This document shows positions 1 through 5,411 of a stretch of 6,333 nucleotides of DNA, piece after piece; the first letter of the stretch is position 1; the number at the start of each line of letters is the position of its first letter. Under the pieces are notes generated by a model. The model ran no database searches, was not told the origin of the DNA, and saw nothing but the letters and a program-made list of their open reading frames with translations. Both the position numbers and the translations under genes were made by a program. The stretch covers positions 1-6,333 of the forward strand of contig JAHHSW010000056.1 in assembly GCA_020024985.1 (NCBI GenBank), written 5' to 3'. This DNA comes from Anaeroplasmataceae bacterium. GTDB taxonomy: Bacteria; Bacillota_I; Bacilli_A; Acholeplasmatales; Anaeroplasmataceae.

Positions 1-3000
1 GTAGATACTGCTTCAATAGATTTAGTTGTTTACTATATGAGTGAATATAAGGCTATGAAGGATGTATTATTAATCTCATTTGGTGAATTTAATGGCTATG
101 CTGAGGTAAATACCTTATTAGCTAAGCTAGGAATCAAGCTACCAGAGGCTGGAGCTATAAATGTAGATACAATATTAAATATCATATTTACAGGAAAGCT
201 AAATGAGGTACTTGGAAGCCTAGAAATAAATAAGGATAATGTAAACGCAAGCATTAATTTAGATAAGCTAAATATGGATTTAGGCAAGCTATTAGAGATT
301 ACTAATAAAATAAGTGTAGTAATCAATAATAAGGACAATGGCTTTAGCTTAAGTATAGCTGAGCTATTTGGCTTAAATATGAATATAAGAGGAGCTAGTG
401 TTGATGTAGTACCATTAGAGGTAGAATACATTAATCTAGATAATCTTATTAATTCAGTAATGTATATTACAAGCCTAATTAATAAGGAAAGCATTGCTAT
501 TAATGTTTCTGGTACAGCTAACCTTGGTAAGATTATGGGTATGACAAGAGATGTTAATGCTAAGCTTGAAATGAATTTAAATTTAGTATTAGTAAATCAA
601 AAATACAATATTGAGACTCTTGTTACACTTAATGTATATAATACCCTACATGAAATTAGCTTTATATTAATAGATAATACTATTTATGTAAGCTATGGTA
701 ATATTAAGGTAATGATGACTACAACAGAAGCTAATGATTTAATAGCTGAGCTTAAGAGCCTACTTGGAATCAATGTTAATATTGATTTAACTTCAAATAC
801 AGCTAGTAAGGTATTTGATATTGTTAAGACAATTAAGCTAAATTCTAGCAGTGATTTAGAGCTTGATTTATCAGGTATTATAAATACAATTGGTAAGCTA
901 AGCGCATCAATTATTGCAATAACTAATCAGGCTAAGGTAACTGGCTTAGATATTAAGCTTAAGAGTAGTGATATTTTAGATTTAGCTTGTGAGCTTACAA
1001 GGCTTGATAGCTATTCATTAGTAGCACCTGAGGGCAAGATGCTTACAAAGGATGATATTATTGGAATAGTTAAGATGGCTAAGGATAGCTTAGCTGTTTT
1101 AGGAAATAATAGCTTTAATGGTGAGGTTAGCCTTAGGGTTTATAAGGGTGGATTAATCTATGTAGGCTTCAATTTAACAATCAATTTACGTATCTATGAT
1201 AATAATAGTATGGATTTAATGATTGAGGGCGTAATAGATGAATATGGTACTAATGGTAATATTAAGAATAATCATATAATTGAAATCAATTATGTAGCTA
1301 AGAATGCTACTAATGGTTATACAGATGATATGGTATTCATTGAGTATGGAAATAATCCACAGGCACCAGATAATAAGCTAAGAATGTATTTAAATGCAAC
1401 TAATTTATTTGGTGTGGTTAATACCCTATCTGAGCTAATGGGAATTGATTTAGGCTTCCTTAATAAGGTAGATCCTAATGATATTACTAGTGCTAGGGGT
1501 AAGAGTATTACTGATATAATTTTAGATTTAATGGTTAAGAATAATAAGGAAATTATGGTAAGTGATATAATTTCATCATTAGACTATTTAGAAAATTGTC
1601 TTAATATGAAGTTTAATCAGTCTATAATTAACCCTAATATTCCAGCAGAGGATGTGGCTGATTTAGCTATAAGCCTTGATAGATTAAATAATAGTATTAG
1701 CTTAAGCGCTAGAAATATTTATTCAGAATATAGAAGCACTAAGAGAAATACTAGGGTTGATATTCAAAATGCAATTATAAGGCCAACTGACTATGTAATT
1801 CAGGCACCACAGGATTTAACTGGCTGGTACGATATTAATGATATTAATACTCTTGTAAAGGCTACTAGAAATACCTTAGGCTTTAAGGACTATAAGGTTC
1901 AGGGTGTAGTTACCCTACAGGCAATTGGTATTATTAATGTTAATATTCCAGTAGAGCTAGCTATTAGACATGATGCTACACATGGTATAAGCGTATATGC
2001 GCATTTAGATATGGCTGGTGTACCAAACCTTAATATCGCAGGTGTTACACTAAGCAAAAAGCAGGTTTATATTTATTATCAGGATGGATATGTATATTTA
2101 AATAGAAAAGAAGGCAAGAATGGTGATGGAGATTCATTTCAAATGAAGGTTACTCTTGAAACCTTTATGTCTGATATAGCTTACTATATACTAGACTACT
2201 GTATGAATATTGGACCAAAGATTATGGATTTAATTAATGCCCCTTCTAAGAACCCTGGCTATATGCCAGATGCAAGCAAGACTGTAACTAGATTCCAATC
2301 TAATGGTACAAGCTTTACACTTGGACTTCAAATGGGTGTAATTACAGGCAATAAGGACCTAGAGGAAATGGTATTTACAATTAATACCAAGGAGGTAGTT
2401 TCTAGTGAGGCTGATGGAGTAATCAATACAAAGAGAATTCTTTCAGGCATTAGTAGCTTCTCATTTGGAATGGTTGGAGCAATTAAGCTTCTAGCTAATG
2501 ATTTATCAGTAACTAATATTGAGGCTGGTAGTGATGGCTATAATAGATTTACTGAGGTACTATTTGGCACAGCTAACACAACAGATCATGTTTTAGCTTA
2601 TGCAAATAAGGTAACTGAGGCTGGTCAAAAGGTTGATGAAAGCTATAAGAACGGTAAGTTTGATGGCTTAGCAAGTCATACTATAACCTTTGATTATAAT
2701 CATGATTACTTCCTAGATAAGACTATGAGCTCTCGCTTTAAGGGTCAAACAAATTCAGTTATTAGCTTCCCTAATATAGAGAATGTAATTAGCTATGAGG
2801 GTAAGAAATATGAGCTTACTGGCTGGTATTTAGAGGATACCTTAGAAACTCGCTTTGAGGGTAAGACTGTACCTGGTGAGAATATTACTCTATATGCTAA
2901 GTGGGAGCTTATGTATGATGTAACTATTAATAATGAATTTGGTGAGCCTATGGTAGTAGCCTTAAAGAAGGGCGAGTCTATTAATGAGCTTAATTCATTA

Positions 3001-4179
3001 TTTACATTCATTAATGTAAATGGTGTAATGTATAAGTTCATGGGTTATTCATTAGAGGCAAACGGAGCTGCCCTAGGTAGTGATTTCGTTATGCCTGGAA
3101 ATGATTTAGTATTATATGCGTTATGGCAAAAAATTGAATATAAGCTTTATGTTGATGATAGCTTTGTTACAGTGCTTGATATTAATAATAATTTACCAAT
3201 TGAGGGCTTAGCTGGTAGGTATATGATTAGATTTAAGGATTATTATCTAGAATATAATTCAGATACTCTAACTCCTAAATTTATATTAAATTATTTAGCT
3301 GATTTAGCTACCTTAGATGGTACCTCATATAATATTTATATTGATAGCTATCAAAAGCTTGGTGGATATTATGAGATAGCATTTGATTATGCTTATGATA
3401 AATTTACAAAATATCCATTTGTAGGTGTACAAATACTTGATGGTAATAGCTATACATTACCTTTACCAAATGGCTTATATAATCATATGAGTATTAATTA
3501 CTGGTTTGATTTAAATGGTAATGATTATTTAGATACAACTATTAATCAAATTACTAGTGATATAGTATTATATGCATACTACGCAACAAGCGAATATTTA
3601 ATTTATAATTTTGTTGATAACCATATGGAGGTTAGTGGATTTACCTATAATGGTACTGAGTCAATTGATTTAGTATTCCCTAAGTATGTAAAGCATAATA
3701 ATGAATATGTAATACTAGGGGCAATAGGTGAATTTAAGAATGGTGCTGATGTAACTAGTGCCTTCTATAAGGGTGGAAAGAGTACCTCAAGCTTAATTAG
3801 AAGTGTTTACTTTAACGATGGTATGATTAGTGTTGGAGGAAATGCATTTAAGAATAATGCAGCCCTAACAAAGGTATATTTCTCTGATACAATGACTACT
3901 GTAGCTAAGGATGCCTTCTACTATGATACAGGTAACTTTGGAACAGATGGTGGTAGAGCTACAAGCATTAGATTCTATACATCAAATACCTCAACCCTTA
4001 ATACAACAGGCTGGGTTGCAACATGTAATTATGCGTGGGCCCAAAGCTTCTATAAGGAATATGGTAAGAGCTATGGCTGGAGTGGCTGGGAGTCAGGCGG
4101 AAAGATTGACTTAAGCAAGGCCTTCAATAAGTTTGATGGCACCCTAGAGAATATAGTTCATAGCCTATTCATAGCTTAA
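1..4179 (+). CDS. Giant repeat-containing surface/secreted protein, 5'-truncated (InlB B-type repeats plus BspA-like LRR)
   Basis: The frame is open from base 1 to the TAA at 4177-4179 (1392 codons). The first Met, at 37, has no ribosome binding site before it, so the true start and any signal peptide or lipobox lie left of the window. Residues below count from that Met. Residues 1-735 are rich in Asn, Ile, Leu and Val, alternate beta-strand-like and amphipathic helical stretches, and contain diverged long repeats that I do not recognise. Residues 735-880 are another beta-rich stretch. Residues 881-1182 are four InlB B-type (Listeria-Bacteroides, Flg_new) repeats, a fold family common in adhesins and internalins of Gram-positive bacteria. 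Residues 1252-1294 are two BspA-like leucine-rich repeats. The tail carries Trp 1326, 1334, 1348 and 1351. There is no LPXTG and no C-terminal membrane segment. Adhesion or surface display is inferred from the repeats only; ligand unknown. A terminator follows immediately, so it ends its transcription unit. Confidence 0.85.
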   Translation, partial: VDTASIDLVVYYMSEYKAMKDVLLISFGEFNGYAEVNTLLAKLGIKLPEAGAINVDTILNIIFTGKLNEVLGSLEINKDNVNASINLDKLNMDLGKLLEITNKISVVINNKDNGFSLSIAELFGLNMNIRGASVDVVPLEVEYINLDNLINSVMYITSLINKESIAINVSGTANLGKIMGMTRDVNAKLEMNLNLVLVNQKYNIETLVTLNVYNTLHEISFILIDNTIYVSYGNIKVMMTTTEANDLIAELKSLLGINVNIDLTSNTASKVFDIVKTIKLNSSSDLELDLSGIINTIGKLSASIIAITNQAKVTGLDIKLKSSDILDLACELTRLDSYSLVAPEGKMLTKDDIIGIVKMAKDSLAVLGNNSFNGEVSLRVYKGGLIYVGFNLTINLRIYDNNSMDLMIEGVIDEYGTNGNIKNNHIIEINYVAKNATNGYTDDMVFIEYGNNPQAPDNKLRMYLNATNLFGVVNTLSELMGIDLGFLNKVDPNDITSARGKSITDIILDLMVKNNKEIMVSDIISSLDYLENCLNMKFNQSIINPNIPAEDVADLAISLDRLNNSISLSARNIYSEYRSTKRNTRVDIQNAIIRPTDYVIQAPQDLTGWYDINDINTLVKATRNTLGFKDYKVQGVVTLQAIGIINVNIPVELAIRHDATHGISVYAHLDMAGVPNLNIAGVTLSKKQVYIYYQDGYVYLNRKEGKNGDGDSFQMKVTLETFMSDIAYYILDYCMNIGPKIMDLINAPSKNPGYMPDASKTVTRFQSNGTSFTLGLQMGVITGNKDLEEMVFTINTKEVVSSEADGVINTKRILSGISSFSFGMVGAIKLLANDLSVTNIEAGSDGYNRFTEVLFGTANTTDHVLAYANKVTEAGQKVDESYKNGKFDGLASHTITFDYNHDYFLDKTMSSRFKGQTNSVISFPNIENVISYEGKKYELTGWYLEDTLETRFEGKTVPGENITLYAKWELMYDVTINNEFGEPMVVALKKGESINELNSLFTFINVNGVMYKFMGYSLEANGAALGSDFVMPGNDLVLYALWQKIEYKLYVDDSFVTVLDINNNLPIEGLAGRYMIRFKDYYLEYNSDTLTPKFILNYLADLATLDGTSYNIYIDSYQKLGGYYEIAFDYAYDKFTKYPFVGVQILDGNSYTLPLPNGLYNHMSINYWFDLNGNDYLDTTINQITSDIVLYAYYATSEYLIYNFVDNHMEVSGFTYNGTESIDLVFPKYVKHNNEYVILGAIGEFKNGADVTSAFYKGGKSTSSLIRSVYFNDGMISVGGNAFKNNAALTKVYFSDTMTTVAKDAFYYDTGNFGTDGGRATSIRFYTSNTSTLNTTGWVATCNYAWAQSFYKEYGKSYGWSGWESGGKIDLSKAFNKFDGTLENIVHSLFIA
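433..774 (+). repeat. Protein-level long repeat, copy 1 (residues 133-246 of the giant protein)
   Basis: This copy opens with a helix-like segment (LDNLINSVMYITSLI). It continues with alternating hydrophobic strands (around ITIN-VSG and KLEMNLNLVLV), reaches the aromatic-Gly signature YVSYGN at residues 218-222, and closes with the amphipathic helix LKSLLGINV. It is aligned by eye with copies 2 and 3. A further copy probably ends at the left edge, where ISFGEF (residues 13-18) is followed by LLAKLGIKL (27-35). It is visible at protein level only; the DNA has diverged. Confidence 0.5.
1048..1449 (+). repeat. Protein-level long repeat, copy 2 (residues 338-471 of the giant protein)
   Basis: The copy opens with the helix DDIIGIVKMAKDSL, followed by the strand run GEVSLRVYKGGLIYVGF. 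The aromatic-Gly signature FIEYGN is at residues 434-439 and the closing helix LSELMGIDL at 464-472. The opening matches copy 3 best: Asp, Ile, Val-Lys and a Ser/Thr-Leu end fall in register. Between the signature and the closing helix it carries an insertion compared with copy 1. Confidence 0.55.
1834..2220 (+). repeat. Protein-level long repeat, copy 3 (residues 600-728 of the giant protein)
   Basis: The copy opens with NDINTLVKATRNTL, in register with copy 2, then the strand run GVVTLQAIGIINVNI. The aromatic-Gly signature is expanded here to YIYYQDGYVYLNR (residues 678-690), followed by a Gly/Asp loop, a strand (FQMKVTL) and a closing helix ending near MNIG at 723-726. The YxDGYVYL pattern suggests a beta-hairpin; this is inference from residue pattern, not a recognised family. 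Confidence 0.55.
2677..3582 (+). repeat. Four InlB B-type (Listeria-Bacteroides / Flg_new) repeats, residues 881-1182
   Basis: There are four units of about 75 residues, each closing with the family's hydrophobic-Tyr-Ala-aromatic end: ITLYAKWE (unit 1, ends near 957), LVLYALWQ (unit 2, near 1031), NIYIDSYQ (unit 3, near 1106) and IVLYAYYA (unit 4, near 1183). Units 1 and 2 also show the central Gly-aromatic element (LTGWYLED and FMGYSLEA). Unit 1 has the typical HTITFDYN-type opening strand. Unit 3 lacks the Gly-aromatic element and unit 4 has only NYWFDL. Such repeats are known as beta-grasp-like spacer or binding modules of bacterial surface proteins. Confidence 0.8.
3790..3918 (+). other. 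BspA-like leucine-rich repeat pair (LRR_5 type), residues 1252-1294
   Basis: Two consecutive units fit the BspA/LRR_5 consensus: SLIRSVYFNDGMISVGGNAF and then ALTKVYFSDTMTTVAKDAF. Each has a strand with V-Y-F, a Met-Thr/Ser-x-V turn and the terminal Asn/Asp-Ala-Phe. The preceding region (residues 1186-1251) has the usual non-repetitive lead-in (FTYNGTESIDLVFP). Only two clear units are present, far fewer than in typical BspA proteins. This family often occurs in host- or polysaccharide-associated surface proteins. Confidence 0.7.
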
Positions 4180-4184
4180 TTAAT

Positions 4185-4220
4185 GACAGTGGTAAATTTC
4201 TAATAATTTACCACTGTTTT
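4185..4220 (+). terminator. Intrinsic terminator of the giant gene
   Basis: A perfect inverted repeat, ACAGTGGTAAATT at 4186-4198 pairs with AATTTACCACTGT at 4205-4217, giving a 13-bp stem and a 6-base loop (4199-4204). It is followed by TTTT, then GTT. It starts 6 bases after the stop codon. The run of Ts lies only on the + side, so it acts on + strand transcripts and should separate the giant gene from the downstream operon. Confidence 0.9.
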
Positions 4221-4221
4221 G

Positions 4222-4251
4222 TTACTTAAAATTTCTTATTTATGATAAAAT
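4222..4251 (+). promoter_or_regulatory. Predicted sigma-A type extended -10 promoter of the HD / nitroreductase / trmFO operon
   Basis: TATGATAAAAT at 4241-4251 combines a TG extension (4243-4244) with a TAAAAT -10 hexamer (4246-4251). The only reasonably placed -35 is the poor TTACTT at 4222-4227, 18 bases upstream, which the extended -10 may compensate. Transcription would be expected to start near 4258-4260, giving a leader of only about 15 bases. It is the only good promoter candidate in the 95-base gap. Confidence 0.6.
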
Positions 4252-4257
4252 AGAATA

Positions 4258-4267
4258 AAGGGGGGGA
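4258..4267 (+). promoter_or_regulatory. G-run ribosome binding site of the HD-domain gene
   Basis: AAGGGGGGGA carries seven consecutive Gs (4260-4266), 8 bases before the ATG at 4275. It can pair with the anti-Shine-Dalgarno but is unlike the GGAGG and AGGAG sites of the next two genes. It also lies at or just after the predicted transcription start. It supports 4275 as the start: the nearby ATG at 4270 opens a frame that stops after nine codons. Confidence 0.7.
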
Positions 4268-4274
4268 TTATGCT

Positions 4275-4898
4275 ATGCCAAATTATGAAGAAATGCTAGA
4301 ATTTGTTGAAAGGACCTTGAGGCAGGGTAATGCGATAAAGCCTAATAATCCATATCATGGCTTTAGAAGTAGATACCTTCATAGTGTAAGGGTCTATAGG
4401 TGGATGCAAAGAATAATAGATGATTTAGAGGTTGATAAGGAGGCCTGCTATATAGCGGCTATATTTCATGATGTAGGCTATTCTATTGAAAAGAAGAATC
4501 ATGCCCTATATAGTGAGATGATTTTTAATAGATATGCAGAAACTCATAATTTCCCTAAGGAGCTTCAAAAAAAGGTTTCTAAAATGATTGCCCTACATTC
4601 TCATAAGGAGCTTTTAAATAATAAGGATACTATGCCTGAGCTTATTTTGCTAATGGAGGCAGATCTTTTAGATGAGGAGGGTGCCTTAGGAATAGCCTGG
4701 GATTTACTAGCTAAGGGTGCTAGAGGTACTGATGATTATAAGGAATGCATCGAGGCTATGAAAATACATTCTGGTCATATATTAAATCAGGACTATATGG
4801 TTACTAAAAGGGCTAAGATGTACTGGGAGCATAAGAAATCATTTGTTAGAGAATTTATAGGTGAGCTTGAAAGCGACCTATTTATGGAGGAAGAATAA
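4275..4898 (+). CDS. HD-domain metal-dependent phosphohydrolase
   Basis: The 207-residue protein has the ordered HD-superfamily metal ligands: His36 (YLHSVRVYRW), His65-Asp66 (FHDVG) and Asp130 (EADLLDEEG), with His108 and His110 (LHSHKE) between them. The spacing and overall length fit small single-domain HD hydrolases such as the YedJ/YpgQ-type group, cytosolic enzymes that act on phosphate esters or nucleotides with a divalent metal. The substrate cannot be read from the sequence. There are no membrane segments, signal peptide or regulatory domains; the C-terminus is charged (ELESDLFMEEE). The start is set by the G-rich ribosome binding site 8 bases upstream. Its TAA overlaps the ATG of the next gene in a TAATG junction, and the GGAGG for that gene lies inside this coding sequence, so translation is probably coupled. 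It is the first gene of the operon. The HD family call is firm; the subfamily is a guess. Confidence 0.88.
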   Translation: MPNYEEMLEFVERTLRQGNAIKPNNPYHGFRSRYLHSVRVYRWMQRIIDDLEVDKEACYIAAIFHDVGYSIEKKNHALYSEMIFNRYAETHNFPKELQKKVSKMIALHSHKELLNNKDTMPELILLMEADLLDEEGALGIAWDLLAKGARGTDDYKECIEAMKIHSGHILNQDYMVTKRAKMYWEHKKSFVREFIGELESDLFMEEE

Positions 4899-5398
4899 TG
4901 GAAGTATTTGAGGCAATTGAAAAGAGATTTTCATGTCGTGATTTTAAGGATGAAAGAATAAAAAGAGATGAGCTTAACAAGATATTAGAGGCAGGTAGGC
5001 TAGCACCTACTGCCTGTAATAATCAGCCTGAGCTTATTTATGTTGTTGAAAGCGAGGAGGGCTTAGAAAAGCTAAAAAAAGCTAGTAAATATACTTTTAA
5101 TAGTAAAACTGTGCTAGTAGTATGCTATAATACCAATGCCTCATGGCATAGACGCTATGATATGAAGGACCATGGTAATATTGATGCGTCAATTGTTGCA
5201 GAAAATATGGTTTTAGAGGCTACAGCTTTAGGTATTGGCTCTTGCTATGTATGTGCATTAAAGCCAGATGCTTTAAAGGAGGAGCTAGAAATACCAGAGG
5301 AGTATGAGGTAGTATGTATGCTGCCACTTGGCTATCCTAAGGAGCTAAAGCCACATAATAGCCGTAAGCCACTAAAGGATATTATTATTTATAAGTAG
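4898..5398 (+). CDS. Small nitroreductase-family FMN protein
   Basis: The 166-residue protein shows the FMN-binding pattern of the nitroreductase superfamily: Arg10, Ser12 and Arg14 (KRFSCRDF) for the FMN phosphate, the [10 protein letters not shown] loop (residues 36-45), the helix around [14 protein letters not shown] (95-108), the ALGIGSCYV turn (110-118), LPLGYPKE (142-149) and Arg156-Lys157-Pro158 near the end. These enzymes are usually cytosolic FMN homodimers that reduce nitro compounds, quinones or flavins with NAD(P)H; the natural substrate here is unknown. It is short for the family (many are 200-220 residues) and resembles the compact clostridial type. Six cysteines include a CYVC pair at 116-119. 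GGAGG at 4886-4890 sits 7 bases before the ATG, which overlaps the upstream TAA by one base. trmFO follows after 13 bases. The superfamily call is firm, the reaction unassigned. Confidence 0.9.
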   Translation: MEVFEAIEKRFSCRDFKDERIKRDELNKILEAGRLAPTACNNQPELIYVVESEEGLEKLKKASKYTFNSKTVLVVCYNTNASWHRRYDMKDHGNIDASIVAENMVLEATALGIGSCYVCALKPDALKEELEIPEEYEVVCMLPLGYPKELKPHNSRKPLKDIIIYK

Positions 5399-5401
5399 GA
5401 G
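5397..5401 (+). promoter_or_regulatory. trmFO ribosome binding site overlapping the nitroreductase stop codon
   Basis: AGGAG uses the last two bases of the upstream TAG stop (5396-5398) and lies 10 bases before the ATG at 5412. No other in-frame start has a comparable site, so it fixes the trmFO start. The overlap suggests that ribosomes ending on the nitroreductase gene affect trmFO initiation. Confidence 0.75.
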
Positions 5402-5411
5402 TTTTTATTTT

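Noticed and set aside
96..494. 132-codon open frame on the - strand
   Set aside because: It lies wholly inside the giant gene, has no ribosome binding site or promoter, and its Leu/Ser/Ile-rich composition is what the complement of the sense codons gives.
2793..3041. 82-codon open frame on the - strand
   Set aside because: It overlaps well-recognised InlB-type repeats on the + strand; the protein has no recognisable features and no start signals.
3911..4114. 67-codon open frame on the + strand in another phase
   Set aside because: It sits within the LRR and tail coding region of the giant gene, without a ribosome binding site or a recognisable product.
1..4179. Recent horizontal acquisition or mobile element carrying the giant gene
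   Set aside because: There are no transposase, integrase, terminal repeats or target duplications in the window, and codon habits match the housekeeping genes downstream.
4183..4203. Short ATG frame just after the giant gene's stop
   Set aside because: It stops after a few codons and lies inside the terminator hairpin.
4219..4224. TTGTTA as the -35 box
   Set aside because: It matches TTGACA better than TTACTT does, but the spacing to TAAAAT would be 21 bases and it overlaps the terminator's T run.
4270..4299. ATG at 4270 as a start after the G-run
   Set aside because: It is out of frame with the HD-domain protein and meets TAG after nine codons. A tiny leader peptide is possible but nothing supports it.
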